Below are positions 7,881-16,775 of a stretch of DNA of 64,000 nucleotides, piece after piece. Under the pieces are notes generated by a model. That model saw nothing but the letters and a program-made list of their open reading frames with translations, had not been told where the DNA came from and did no database searches. The position numbers and the translations under genes were made by a program. Source of the stretch: Mycobacterium heidelbergense (GTDB lineage: Bacteria; Actinomycetota; Actinomycetes; Mycobacteriales; Mycobacteriaceae). Each line of letters opens with the position of its first letter. Position 1 is the first letter of the stretch. The DNA lies in the NCBI RefSeq assembly GCF_010730745.1, contig NZ_AP022615.1, positions 4,092,001 through 4,156,000 of the forward strand, in the 5' to 3' direction.

Positions 7881-9029
7881 ATGGACGATGGCACGATGGC
7901 CTCGGATGACGCTGCCGGTGGCCTCGCACCCGGCCGTCTCCGGTTGCCGGCCATGCAGGTCCTGGTGGCGCCGGATTGCTACGGGGACAGCCTGTCGGCC
8001 GTGCAAGCCGCCGCCGCCATCGCGACCGGCTGGACCCGGTCGCGTCCGGCCGATCGGTTCATCGTCGCACCCCAGTCCGACGGCGGCCCGGGCTTCGTCG
8101 AGGTGCTGGCCAGCCGCCTGGGGAAGAAGCGGCGACTGCGGGTGTGCGGGCCGCTGGACACCACGGTGACCGCCGAGTGGGTGTTCGACCGGTCCTCGTC
8201 GACGGCGTATCTGGAATGCGCGCAGGCGTGCGGTCTGCCCCAGCTCGGCGCCGCTCCCACCCCGGAAACCGCGCTGGCGGCCGGCAGCAGTGGGGTGGGG
8301 CAGCTGATCGACGAGGCGCTGCGGGCGGGGGCGAAGCGGATCGTGGTCGGGCTGGGCGGCAGCGCGTGCACCGACGGCGGGCAGGGCATGATCGCCCAGC
8401 TGGGCGGGTTGGACGCCGCCCGCGAACGGCTGGCCGACGTGGAGCTGATCGCCGCCTCGGACACCGAATACCCCCTGGTGGGGCCCTGGGGCGCGGCCAG
8501 GGTGTTCGGGCCGCAGAAGGGCGCGGACACGGCCACCGTCGCGGCGCTCGAGGTCCGCCTCGAGGCGTGGGCGCTGGAACTGGAAGCCGTGGCCGGACGG
8601 GACGTCAGCGCGGAGCCGGGCGCGGGCGCCGCCGGTGGCATCGGCGCCGGGCTGCTCGCGCTCGGCGGCCGGTGCGAGTCGGGTGCGGAGATCATCGCCG
8701 AGCACACCCACCTGGCCGAGGACCTCGAGGTCGCGGACATGATCGTCACCGGTGAGGGCCGGTTCGACGAGCAGTCCCTGCACGGGAAGGTGGTTGGCTT
8801 CCTTGCGGATTCGGCGCGCCCGCTGGGAATTCCGGTGATCGTGCTGGCCGGCCAGGTCGGCCTGGAGAATTCCGCGGTGCGCTCGGCGGGCATCATGTCG
8901 GCCCTGTCCATGGCCGAGTACGCCGGTTCGGTGCGGTTGGCGCAGGCCGACGCGGCGAATCAGCTCATGGGATTAGCGTCACAGGTCGCGGCGAGACTCG
9001 GGAATAGCGGTCCCGCGATGTACCGTTGA
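7881..9029 (+). CDS. Glycerate kinase-like protein (Rv2205c-like)
   Basis: Glycerate kinase type-1 (GckA/GlxK-like) family, which phosphorylates D-glycerate to 2- or 3-phosphoglycerate. Evidence: an N-terminal APDCYGDSLSAVQAAAAI, central VGLGGSACTDGGQGM and C-terminal DMIVTGEGRFDEQSLHGK, all characteristic. The ATG at 7881 gives 382 residues; ATGs at 7896 and 7953 are alternatives, the last directly before the conserved domain (MQVLVAPD). It is divergent from the DUF3043 gene and about 60 bases upstream of the Fe-S carrier gene. Confidence 0.85.
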   Translation: MDDGTMASDDAAGGLAPGRLRLPAMQVLVAPDCYGDSLSAVQAAAAIATGWTRSRPADRFIVAPQSDGGPGFVEVLASRLGKKRRLRVCGPLDTTVTAEWVFDRSSSTAYLECAQACGLPQLGAAPTPETALAAGSSGVGQLIDEALRAGAKRIVVGLGGSACTDGGQGMIAQLGGLDAARERLADVELIAASDTEYPLVGPWGAARVFGPQKGADTATVAALEVRLEAWALELEAVAGRDVSAEPGAGAAGGIGAGLLALGGRCESGAEIIAEHTHLAEDLEVADMIVTGEGRFDEQSLHGKVVGFLADSARPLGIPVIVLAGQVGLENSAVRSAGIMSALSMAEYAGSVRLAQADAANQLMGLASQVAARLGNSGPAMYR

Positions 9030-9088
9030 CGCAGGGGATCGAACCGAAAGCGGAACCGCCCCCGACGATGAGCCAGGTAGGAGAAGCA

Positions 9089-9445
9089 ATGACGGTGCAA
9101 AACGAGTCGACCGCCAAGACCCACGGCGTGATCCTGACCGAGGTCGCCGCTGCCAAAGCGAAGTCCCTGCTGGACCAGGAGGGCCGTGACGACCTGGCGC
9201 TGCGCATCGCGGTACAGCCGGGCGGGTGTGCCGGACTGCGCTACAACCTCTTCTTCGACGACCGGACCCTGGATGGCGACCTGACCGCGGAGTTCGGCGG
9301 CGTGACCTTGACGGTGGACCGGATGAGCGCGCCCTACGTCGAAGGCGCGTCCATCGACTTCGTCGACACCATCGAAAAGCAGGGGTTCACCATCGACAAC
9401 CCCAACGCCGGCGGTTCCTGCGCCTGCGGGGACTCGTTCAACTGA
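9089..9445 (+). CDS. erpA: A-type iron-sulfur carrier (ErpA/HesB family)
   Basis: A 118-residue A-type Fe-S carrier that passes clusters to target enzymes. The three ligand cysteines are C47 (PGGCAGL), C111 and C113 (GSCACGDSF). The ATG at 9089 (MTVQNES) follows the purine-rich AGGTAGGAGAAG and matches the M. tuberculosis Rv2204c start; the longer upstream frame is ignored. Its neighbours include the cytochrome bcc-aa3 genes, whose Rieske subunit needs a cluster, although that link is only contextual. Confidence 0.93.
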   Translation: MTVQNESTAKTHGVILTEVAAAKAKSLLDQEGRDDLALRIAVQPGGCAGLRYNLFFDDRTLDGDLTAEFGGVTLTVDRMSAPYVEGASIDFVDTIEKQGFTIDNPNAGGSCACGDSFN

Positions 9446-9452
9446 CCCGGGG

Positions 9453-10133
9453 CTAGTACGAGCCCCCGGCGCGGAGTACATACGAGCAGACCAGGATCTG
9501 GCCGCGCTGGAAAAGCAGCTGGGCCACGCCTTGCAGCTCGCCGCGCGACGGTCCGCCGGTCGCGGGCGCCACGCGCATGGTGAACAGGGCCTGGGCCTGA
9601 TACTGCGACAGGTACACGATCTTGTCGACCGAGGTCAGCTGCACCTCGGAGAACTGCCTGCGGAAGGCGTCGCTGCTCATCTTCGCCAGCGCCTGGTCGG
9701 ACCGTTTGTCGCGCACGCCGTCGTACAGGCCGCATAGCGCGTTGCGGACGATGACGTCGCTGTCGCGATGCTCGAGCGCGTCCAGATAGTCCTGAATCGC
9801 CGCTTTGGCCGCGCCTTCGGAGAACGCGGTGCCGGTGTTGGCGCCGTTGGTGCGAACCCCGTACGCGATCGCCAGCGTCATCGCGGTCGCCAGCGCGACG
9901 GCCACCAGGATGCCGATGATCAGCCCCCGCCTGGACCGCCGCCTCGGGTACGGCACCTGCGGCGGTTGCCCGGGATAATTGGCCGCGGGGGACCCCATAT
10001 CGCCGGTCGGTGGGGGGCCGAAACCCGGGCCGCCGGGCGCGGATTCATTGGGGAATTCAACCGGACGGGGCTCGGCGTGGGGCGTTGGTCCGTCGCCGCC
10101 GACAGTGTGATTCGGCGTGTGCGGACCGGCCAT
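9453..10133 (-). CDS. Membrane-anchored protein, Rv2203-like, unknown function
   Basis: 226 residues. Residues 1-65 are Pro/Gly-rich and disordered, followed by an arginine cluster (PRRRSRRG) and one transmembrane helix near 71-91 (LIIGILVAVALATAMTLAIA). The remaining 130 residues are presumably periplasmic and have the look of an NTF2-like or DUF4878-type fold (AIQDYLDALEHRD…), often seen in mycobacterial membrane proteins. Two cysteines (C155 region and near the C-terminus) could pair. It converges with the Fe-S carrier gene (7-base gap) and is divergent from adoK. Confidence 0.75.
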   Translation of the reverse strand: MAGPHTPNHTVGGDGPTPHAEPRPVEFPNESAPGGPGFGPPPTGDMGSPAANYPGQPPQVPYPRRRSRRGLIIGILVAVALATAMTLAIAYGVRTNGANTGTAFSEGAAKAAIQDYLDALEHRDSDVIVRNALCGLYDGVRDKRSDQALAKMSSDAFRRQFSEVQLTSVDKIVYLSQYQAQALFTMRVAPATGGPSRGELQGVAQLLFQRGQILVCSYVLRAGGSY

Positions 10134-10271
10134 GTGGTTCTCCTACGGTGGTAGACGGGACTGCCCGAGCCTGGGGGTCTCGGCGACTTGGGTGAGTTGC
10201 TTGAGTGGTTTCTAGGCAGGCTAGCGCACGACGGGCGGCCGACCGTGACGCGACGACGCTCATTACGCCTG

Positions 10272-10292
10272 AGTAAGCTAGATAACCTTACT
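10272..10292. promoter_or_regulatory. Imperfect operator-like palindrome before adoK
   Basis: AGTAAG (10272-10277) and CTTACT (10287-10292) form 6-base inverted arms around an AT-rich centre (CTAGATAAC) that could hold a -10 element (TAGATA). It lies 20 bases before the adoK GTG in the 178-base divergent gap. The unusually low GC content for the region supports a promoter; the binding protein is unknown. Confidence 0.3.
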
Positions 10293-10311
10293 AACGAAGG
10301 GTGGAGATTTC

Positions 10312-11286
10312 GTGACGATCGCGGTGACAGGTTCGATTGCGACCGACAATCTGATGCGGTTCCCCGGCCGGTTTTCCGAGCAGCTGCTGCCCGAGCACCT
10401 GCAGAAGGTGTCGCTCAGTTTTCTGGTCGACGACCTGGTGATTCACCGCGGCGGCGTGGCGGGAAACATCGCCTTCGCCATCGGCGTGCTGGGCGGCGAC
10501 GTCGCGCTGGTCGGCGCGGCCGGCGACGACTTCGCCGACTATCGCGAATGGCTGCGGGCCCACAACGTCAACTGCGACAACGTCCTGATCTCCGAGAGCG
10601 CGCACACGGCGCGCTTCACCTGCACCACCGACATCGACATGGCCCAGATCGCGTCGTTCTACCCGGGCGCCATGTCGGAGGCCCGCAACATCAAGCTCGC
10701 CGACGTGGTCTCGGCCACGGGCACGCCGGAGTTGGTGATCATCGGCGCGAACGACCCGGAGGCCATGCTGGTGCACACCGAGGAGTGCCGCAGGCTCGGG
10801 CTGCCCTTCGCCGCCGACCCGTCCCAGCAGCTGGCCCGGCTGTCCGGGGACGAGATCCGCAAGCTCATCGATGGCGCCAAGTACCTGTTCACCAACGACT
10901 ACGAGTGGGATCTGATGCTGTCAAAGACCGGCTGGACGGAGGCCGACGTGATGGCGCAGGTCGACCTGCGGGTGACCACGCTGGGCCCCAAGGGCGTCGA
11001 CGTGGTCGAGCCCGACGGCACCATCACCCACGTCGACGTGGTGCCCGAGACCAGCCAGGTCGACCCGACCGGCGTCGGCGACGCGTTCCGCGCGGGTTTC
11101 CTCACCGGCCGCAGCGCGGGTCTCAGCCTGGAGCGTTCCGCGCAGCTGGGCTCGCTGGTCGCGGTGCTGGTGCTGGAGTCGACCGGGACCCAGGAGTGGA
11201 CCTGGGACCACGAGGTCGCGGCGAACCGGCTGGCCGGCGCGTACGGCGAGGGCGCCGCCGCCGAGATCGCCGCGGTGCTGGCCTAG
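10312..11286 (+). CDS. adoK: Adenosine kinase (PfkB family)
   Basis: Mycobacterial-type adenosine kinase, phosphorylating adenosine to AMP for purine salvage. It is a ribokinase-like PfkB protein of 324 residues. The GTG start lies after the GAAGGGTGGAG ribosome-binding site. The anion-hole and catalytic motif DPTGVGDAFRAG begins at residue 251 with the catalytic base D257; the N-terminal HRGGVAGNIAFA is the substrate-binding glycine motif. Length and catalytic residue number match the M. tuberculosis enzyme (Rv2202c). It ends at a strong hairpin shared with asnB. Confidence 0.93.
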   Translation: MTIAVTGSIATDNLMRFPGRFSEQLLPEHLQKVSLSFLVDDLVIHRGGVAGNIAFAIGVLGGDVALVGAAGDDFADYREWLRAHNVNCDNVLISESAHTARFTCTTDIDMAQIASFYPGAMSEARNIKLADVVSATGTPELVIIGANDPEAMLVHTEECRRLGLPFAADPSQQLARLSGDEIRKLIDGAKYLFTNDYEWDLMLSKTGWTEADVMAQVDLRVTTLGPKGVDVVEPDGTITHVDVVPETSQVDPTGVGDAFRAGFLTGRSAGLSLERSAQLGSLVAVLVLESTGTQEWTWDHEVAANRLAGAYGEGAAAEIAAVLA

Positions 11287-11294
11287 TCAGCTTG

Positions 11295-11354
11295 GCGAGC
11301 AGACGCGGAATCGCACGGCGAAGCACCTCCGCGTGCGAGTCTGCGTCTGCTCGC
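11295..11354. terminator. Bidirectional terminator between adoK and asnB
   Basis: Arms GCGAGCAGACGC… (11295 onward) and …GCGTCTGCTCGC (to 11354) pair over about 23 bases with two small mismatches around a GC-rich loop. It sits between two convergent genes and shares the GAGCAGAC arm with the palindrome at 4695-4750, so both belong to one repeated terminator family. Confidence 0.7.
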
Positions 11355-11371
11355 GAGGGGGGTGGGGGGGG

Positions 11372-13330
11372 TCAGAGCTGGACGGGGTAGACCGGCTCGC
11401 TGATCCGCGGCACCACGCTGTGCTCGACGAAGATCGCGTGCCAGAGCATGAAGATCAGCACGGTCCACAGCCGGCGGCTGTGATCGCTCACGCCGTTCCG
11501 GTGCTCGTCGAGCATCCGGCGCACCGCGGATAGATCGACCAGTTGGCCCGCCTGCGACGAGTCCACCAGCGCGTACGCCCACTCCAGCAGCTCGCCCGCG
11601 CGCAGCCAATGCCGGATCGGCACCGGGAACCCCAGCTTGGGCCGGTGCAGCACGTGCGCCGGCACGATGGGCTCCAGCGCACGGCGCAGCGCGTACTTGG
11701 TGGTGGTGCGGGTGATCTTCGCCTCCACCGGCAGCCGGGAGGCGACGGCGAACACCTCGGGATCCAGGAACGGCACCCGCAGCTCCAGCGAGTTGGCCAT
11801 CGTCATCTTGTCGGCCTTGACCAGGATGTCGCCGCGCAGCCAGGTGAACAGGTCGACGTGCTGCATGCGGGCCACCGGGTCCCAGCCCGCCGACTCCGCG
11901 TACACGGGCGCGGTCACGTCGGTGTGGGTCCATTCCTCGCGGAACCCGGGCAGCACGCCGCGCAGCTGCGCGTCGGAGAAGCTGCGGGCGTTGCCGTAGT
12001 AGCGCTCCTCGAGCGTCAGCGACCCGCGATGCAGCAGGCTCTTGCCGCGCATGCCCTCCGGCAGCGGCTTGGACACCCTGCCCATCGACCGCCGCACCGG
12101 GCGCGGCAGATACTCGAAGGGCTTGAGCGACAGCGGCTCCCGGTAGATCGTGTAGCCGCCGAACAGCTCGTCGGCGCCCTCGCCGGACAGCACCACCTTG
12201 ACGTGCTTGCGGGCCTCGCGGGCGACGAAGAACAGCGGCACCAGCGCGGGGTCGGCGACCGGCTCGTCGAGGTACCAGACGATCTCGGGCAGGGCGGCGA
12301 CGAACTCGTCGGGGCTGACCACCTTGGCGATGTGCCGGGCGCCGATCGCCTCGGCGGACGCGACGGCCACGTCCACCTCGGAGAACCCCTCGCGCTCGAA
12401 ACCCGTGGTGAACGTGATCAGCCGCGGGTTGTGCCGGATGGCCAGCGCCGCGATGGCCGTGGAGTCGATGCCCCCGGACAGGAACGCGCCGACGGTGACG
12501 TCGGCGCGCATGTGCTTGGCCACCGAGTCCTCGAGCACCGCGGTGATTTCGTCGTAGCGGGCCTGCTCGGTGTCGCGGCTGATGGGCACCGCGGCAAAGC
12601 GCGGGACGAAGTAGCGGGTGACCTCGGGCGCCAACCCGGGCCGGATCCGCGCGTAGCAGCCCGATTCCAGCCGGCGCACGCCGCGGTGCAGCGTCTCGGG
12701 CTCCGGCACGTATTGCAGGACCGTGTAGTGCTGCACGGCGCGGAGGTCGATGCCGGTGTCGAACCCCACCAACTCGGCCAGGTCCATCAGGCACTTCTTC
12801 TCGCTGGCCACCGCGGTGCCGCCGGTGCCGGTGGCCATGAACAGCGGCTTGATGCCGAAAGGGTCACGCGCGCAGAATAATTCGCCAGCGACGGTGTCCC
12901 ACAGCGCGAACGCGAACATGCCGCGCAGCCGCGTCAGCACCCCGGCGCCCCAGGCGTGGTAGCCGGCGACGATGGCCTCGCCGTCACCGTCGGTGGCGAA
13001 GGCGGCGCCGTGCCGGGCGGCCAGCTCCTCGCGCAGCTCCAGGTAGTTGTAGATCTCGCCGTTGAACACCAGCACGTAGCGGTCCGGCGCCTCCGGCGGC
13101 CCCCAGCGCAGCGGCTGGTGCGAGTGCGCGATGTCGATGATGGACAGCCGGTTGAAGCCGAAGACGACGGAGCCGTCGCTCAGCGGGTCCGTCCAGGTGC
13201 CCGGCTCGTCGGGCCCGCGGTGGCGCATCAAATGCGACGCGCGGGCGATCGCGCTGTCGGCGGCGGCCGCGGAGGCCTTGGCGGCGCCCACGCCGGCCGG
13301 GGCCGCGACGAACGCCAGCAGACCACACAC
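11372..13330 (-). CDS. asnB: Glutamine-hydrolysing asparagine synthetase
   Basis: AsnB/WbpS-type glutamine amidotransferase. Start GTG at 13330 places Cys2 (VCGLLAFVA) as the N-terminal nucleophile of the class-II glutaminase domain, and gives 652 residues as in M. tuberculosis Rv2201. The glutaminase domain includes LMRHRGPDEPGTW and VFNGEIYNYLELR; the synthetase domain has the ATP-pyrophosphatase P-loop GAFLSGGIDS and LSGEGADELFGGY. An open frame continues upstream but would bury the nucleophile. In mycobacteria this enzyme is linked to envelope and stress functions. Confidence 0.95.
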   Translation of the reverse strand: MCGLLAFVAAPAGVGAAKASAAAADSAIARASHLMRHRGPDEPGTWTDPLSDGSVVFGFNRLSIIDIAHSHQPLRWGPPEAPDRYVLVFNGEIYNYLELREELAARHGAAFATDGDGEAIVAGYHAWGAGVLTRLRGMFAFALWDTVAGELFCARDPFGIKPLFMATGTGGTAVASEKKCLMDLAELVGFDTGIDLRAVQHYTVLQYVPEPETLHRGVRRLESGCYARIRPGLAPEVTRYFVPRFAAVPISRDTEQARYDEITAVLEDSVAKHMRADVTVGAFLSGGIDSTAIAALAIRHNPRLITFTTGFEREGFSEVDVAVASAEAIGARHIAKVVSPDEFVAALPEIVWYLDEPVADPALVPLFFVAREARKHVKVVLSGEGADELFGGYTIYREPLSLKPFEYLPRPVRRSMGRVSKPLPEGMRGKSLLHRGSLTLEERYYGNARSFSDAQLRGVLPGFREEWTHTDVTAPVYAESAGWDPVARMQHVDLFTWLRGDILVKADKMTMANSLELRVPFLDPEVFAVASRLPVEAKITRTTTKYALRRALEPIVPAHVLHRPKLGFPVPIRHWLRAGELLEWAYALVDSSQAGQLVDLSAVRRMLDEHRNGVSDHSRRLWTVLIFMLWHAIFVEHSVVPRISEPVYPVQL

Positions 13331-13452
13331 GGCGCCCCAGTATGCCGCACATCGGGGGCGTGCCGCCGCCCGACCGCCCGGGGTTTCGTCGCCGGGGTGA
13401 GCGGCGTGGTCTACGCTGCGTAGTATTCGATATCCGAGCAGGAGGCGCCGAC

Positions 13453-14562
13453 GTGACACCTGGCGAGCAGGTCCGTTCGCAACGTTTGTCGCAGGGCAGG
13501 TTTCGGGAGCTTTTTGCAGGCCGTACCGCGGGCGCTCGGCGGGGTCCGGCCCGTCGCCTTCGGCCGCTGGCGCTGGCCGCGACGCTGGGCGCGCTGGCGG
13601 TAACCCTGAGCGGATGCAGCTGGCAGCAGGTGCTGGGCATGGGCTGGCCGGAGGGCATCACCCCGCAGGCCCATTGGAATCGGGAGCTGTGGGTCGGATC
13701 GGTGATCGCCGCCCTGGTCGTTGGCGTCATCGTGTGGGGCCTCATGTTCTGGTCGTCCGCGTTCCACCGGAAGAAGGCGACCGACACCGAACTGCCCCGA
13801 CAGTTCGGCTACAACATGCCGCTGGAGCTGGTGCTCACCGTGACGCCGTTCCTCATCATCTCCGTGCTGTTCTACTTCACCGTGGTGGTGCAGGAGAAGA
13901 TGCTGCATCTGGCCAAGGACCCCGAGGTCGTCGTCGACGTCACCGCCTTCCAATGGAACTGGAAGTTCGGCTATCAGCGCGTCAACTTCAAGGACGGCAC
14001 GCTGACCTATGACGGCGCCGATCCCGCCCGCAAAAAGGCGATGGTCTCCAAGCCGGAGGGCAAGGACGCCCACGGCGAGGAGCGCGTCGGGCCGGTGCGC
14101 GGCCTCAACACCGAGGACCGGACCTACCTGGATTTCGACAAGGTCGAGACCCTGGGAACCGCCACCCAGATCCCGGTGCTGGTGCTGCCGGCCGGCAAGC
14201 GCGTCGAATTCCGGCTGGCGTCCGCGGACGTCGTGCATACCTTCTGGGTGCCGGAATTCCTGTTCAAGCGCGACGTGATGCCCAACCCCGAGGCCAACAA
14301 CTCGGTCAACGTGTTCCAGGTCGACGAGATCACCAAGACCGGCGCGTTCGTCGGCCACTGCGCGGAGTTCTGCGGCACCTACCACTCGATGATGAACTTC
14401 GAGGTTCGGGTGGTGGCGGCCAACGACTTCAAGGCCTACCTGCAGCAGCGGATCGAGGGCAAGACCAACGCCGAGGCGTTGCAGGCGATCGCTCAGCCCC
14501 CGCTGGCGGTGACGACGCACCCGTTCGATACCCGCCGCGGTGAAATGACAGCAAGCCAGTAG
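13453..14562 (+). CDS. ctaC: Cytochrome c oxidase subunit II (lipoprotein)
   Basis: Subunit II of the aa3 oxidase in the bcc-aa3 supercomplex. The GTG start gives 369 residues; an N-terminal signal ends in the lipobox LSGC (C55). Two transmembrane helices (about 77-100 and 115-140) precede the cupredoxin domain with the CuA ligands in HCAEFCGTYHSMM and an upstream histidine (VVHTFW). An insertion rich in lysine and acidic residues between strands is typical of actinobacteria. ctaF follows after 13 bases. Confidence 0.95.
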   Translation: MTPGEQVRSQRLSQGRFRELFAGRTAGARRGPARRLRPLALAATLGALAVTLSGCSWQQVLGMGWPEGITPQAHWNRELWVGSVIAALVVGVIVWGLMFWSSAFHRKKATDTELPRQFGYNMPLELVLTVTPFLIISVLFYFTVVVQEKMLHLAKDPEVVVDVTAFQWNWKFGYQRVNFKDGTLTYDGADPARKKAMVSKPEGKDAHGEERVGPVRGLNTEDRTYLDFDKVETLGTATQIPVLVLPAGKRVEFRLASADVVHTFWVPEFLFKRDVMPNPEANNSVNVFQVDEITKTGAFVGHCAEFCGTYHSMMNFEVRVVAANDFKAYLQQRIEGKTNAEALQAIAQPPLAVTTHPFDTRRGEMTASQ

Positions 14563-14575
14563 GTGAGGACGCTCA

Positions 14576-14995
14576 ATGCATATCGAAGCGAGGCTGTTCG
14601 AATTCATCGCCGCTTTTTTCGTTGTGACGGCGATCCTGTACGGGGTGCTGACCGCGCTGTTCGCCACCGGCGGCGAGGAGTGGGCGGGCACCACCGCGTT
14701 GGCGCTGACCGGCGGCCTGGCGTTGATCACGGCGACCTTCTTCCGGTTCGTCGCCCGCCGGCTGGATACTCGGCCCGAGGACTACGAGGGTGCCGAGATC
14801 AGTGACGGCGCAGGGGAATTGGGGTTCTTCAGCCCGCACAGTTGGTGGCCGATCCTGATCGCGTTGTCGGGCTCGGTGGCGGCCACCGGCATCGCGCTGT
14901 GGCTGCCGTGGTTGATCGTCGCCGGGGTGGTGTTCGTCCTCGCGTCGGCGGCGGGATTGGTCTTCGAGTATTACGTCGGGCCCGAGAAGCACTGA
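14576..14995 (+). CDS. ctaF: Actinobacterial cytochrome c oxidase subunit IV
   Basis: 139 residues with four hydrophobic helices (AAFFVVTAILYGVL, LALTGGLALITATFF, WPILIALSGSVAATGIAL, LIVAGVVFVLASAAGL). This is CtaF (Rv2199c-like), an essential small subunit of the actinobacterial aa3 oxidase. The loop FVARRLDTRPEDYEGAEI is highly conserved in mycobacteria. It starts 13 bases past ctaC, so the two are translationally linked. The following 185 bases (14996-15180) contain no gene and probably carry the mmpS3 promoter. Confidence 0.93.
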   Translation: MHIEARLFEFIAAFFVVTAILYGVLTALFATGGEEWAGTTALALTGGLALITATFFRFVARRLDTRPEDYEGAEISDGAGELGFFSPHSWWPILIALSGSVAATGIALWLPWLIVAGVVFVLASAAGLVFEYYVGPEKH

Positions 14996-15180
14996 TTTGC
15001 CTCTCAAAGGTCACAATCAGGGCACCAGTTGATCCGCGGCGCGTTCGCCACGGCTTCTTCCGCCCATCCGGTTGGGTAGGGTTTTCCCAGGCACAATATG
15101 AGAATCTCCCGAGCGCGCGCGCAACGATGTAGCCGTGGAGCCCCGCGCGCCCGTGATGCAGTTGGACAGGGCAGGCAAAC

Positions 15181-16095
15181 ATGAGCGGGCCGAATCCCCC
15201 GGGATGGGAACCTGAAGGATCCGATTCCGCCGGCGAAGTGGAACGTCAAGAACCCGAATCCCACGACGAGTTGGCGCCCCTCGACGACGGCGCCGAGATA
15301 GCGGCGGCCGACCAGACGGGCCAGACGGACGCGTATTCGCGGGCCTACTCGGCTCCCGAGTCCGAGCATTTCGTGACCGGCCCGTACGTGCCGGCCGATC
15401 TGCGGCTCTACGACTACGACGACTACGACGAGCCGCCCGACGCGGATGACGAGCACGGCGCTCCCCGCTGGCCGTGGGTGGTCGGCATCGCCGCCATCGC
15501 CGCCGCGGTGGCGCTCGTGGTTTCGGTGTCGCTGCTCGTCGCCCGGACCGACACCAGCAAGCTGGCCAACCCCGCCACGACCACCGTCCCGTCGACCCCG
15601 CCCCTGCAGGACGAGATCACCACCACCAAACCGCCGCCTCCTCCTCCGCCGCCACCGCCGCCACCGCCCAGCACTGAGACCCCAACGCCTACGGAGACCC
15701 CGACCCCCACGATGACGCCACCTCCGCCACCGCCGCCCCCGCCGGCGACGACCACCGCCGCGCCACCGCCGGCGACCTCAACGGCGGCGGCGCCGGTCCC
15801 GCCGCCCCCGACCACGCCGGCCGGGCCGCGCCAGGTCACCTACTCGGTGACCGGCACCAAGGCGCCCGGCGACATCATTTCGGTGACCTACGTCGACGCC
15901 TCCGGGCGGCGGCGCACGCAGCACAACGTGTACATCCCCTGGTCGATGACCGTCACACCGATCTCGCAATCCGACGTCGGCTCGGTCGAGGCGTCCAGCC
16001 TGTTCCGGGTCAGCAGGCTCAATTGCTCGATCACCACAAGCGACGGAACGGTGCTGTCGTCGAACACCAACGACGCGCCGCAGACGAGCTGCTGA
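15181..16095 (+). CDS. mmpS3: MmpS3-family membrane protein with proline-rich linker
   Basis: 304 residues. An acidic disordered cytoplasmic region (1-95, with a DYDDYDEPPDADDE patch) is followed by one transmembrane helix (about 97-121) and a long periplasmic Pro/Thr-rich linker (PPPPPP runs, TPTETPTPT) at 140-215. The C-terminal MmpS-type domain (VTYSVTGTKAPGDIISVTY…) has two cysteines. MmpS proteins normally partner MmpL transporters, but no mmpL lies here; in M. tuberculosis mmpS3 (Rv2198c) is also an orphan and is tied to growth and division. Its stop overlaps the next start (TGATG). Confidence 0.92.
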   Translation: MSGPNPPGWEPEGSDSAGEVERQEPESHDELAPLDDGAEIAAADQTGQTDAYSRAYSAPESEHFVTGPYVPADLRLYDYDDYDEPPDADDEHGAPRWPWVVGIAAIAAAVALVVSVSLLVARTDTSKLANPATTTVPSTPPLQDEITTTKPPPPPPPPPPPPPSTETPTPTETPTPTMTPPPPPPPPPATTTAAPPPATSTAAAPVPPPPTTPAGPRQVTYSVTGTKAPGDIISVTYVDASGRRRTQHNVYIPWSMTVTPISQSDVGSVEASSLFRVSRLNCSITTSDGTVLSSNTNDAPQTSC

Positions 16096-16742
16096 TGGTC
16101 AGCAGATATTCCGCCTATCGGCGCGGTTCCGACACGGTGCCGCCGGACGTCATCGATCGCATACTGGTCGGGGCGTGCGCCGCCATCTGGCTGGTGCTGT
16201 TGGGCGTGAGCGTGGCCGCCGCCGTCGCGCTGGTGGATCTGGGTCGGGGCTTCCACCAGATGGCCAAGGATCCCCACACGCCGTGGGTGTTGTACGGCGT
16301 CATCATCGTTTCGGCGCTGATCATCGCGGGGGCGATCCCGGTGCTGTTGCGGGCTCGTCGCATGGGGCTGACCGACCCGGCCGCCCGGTCGACCGCGGGG
16401 CACGCCCCGAACAGGCCCCCGGTGCGGCTGATGTCTCCCGCCCCGCGCACGGCCGCCGAGCGCGCGCGTCAGCAGCGGGTCCACGTGGCGGCACCCGCGC
16501 CCGCACCGGAAGAGTGGTCCGGCGCCGCCGTGGACCGGGTGTGGTTGCGCGGCACCGTCATTCTGACGGGCACGATGGGCGCCGCGCTGATCGCGGTCGC
16601 GACGGCAACCTATCTGATGGCCGTCGGCCACGACGGCCCGTCCTGGTTCGGCTACGCCCTGGCCGGGGCCGTCACCGCGGCCATGCCGGTGGTCGAGTGG
16701 CTACACATTCGGCAGCTGCGCCGCCTCGTTGACGCCCGCTGA
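16095..16742 (+). CDS. Membrane protein, Rv2197c-like, unknown function
   Basis: 215 residues beginning MVSRYSAYRRG, with the ATG overlapping the mmpS3 stop codon. Four hydrophobic helices are arranged as two pairs (about residues 22-45, 55-77, 151-172 and 180-197), separated by a charged Pro/Ala-rich cytoplasmic loop. It is a DUF2561-type mycobacterial protein as far as I remember. Tight coupling to mmpS3 and closeness to oxidase genes suggest an envelope or respiratory role. It converges on qcrB with a 33-base gap. Confidence 0.8.
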   Translation: MVSRYSAYRRGSDTVPPDVIDRILVGACAAIWLVLLGVSVAAAVALVDLGRGFHQMAKDPHTPWVLYGVIIVSALIIAGAIPVLLRARRMGLTDPAARSTAGHAPNRPPVRLMSPAPRTAAERARQQRVHVAAPAPAPEEWSGAAVDRVWLRGTVILTGTMGAALIAVATATYLMAVGHDGPSWFGYALAGAVTAAMPVVEWLHIRQLRRLVDAR

Positions 16743-16775
16743 CGCCGAGTCTGCGCCGGCGGCATCGAGCCTCGG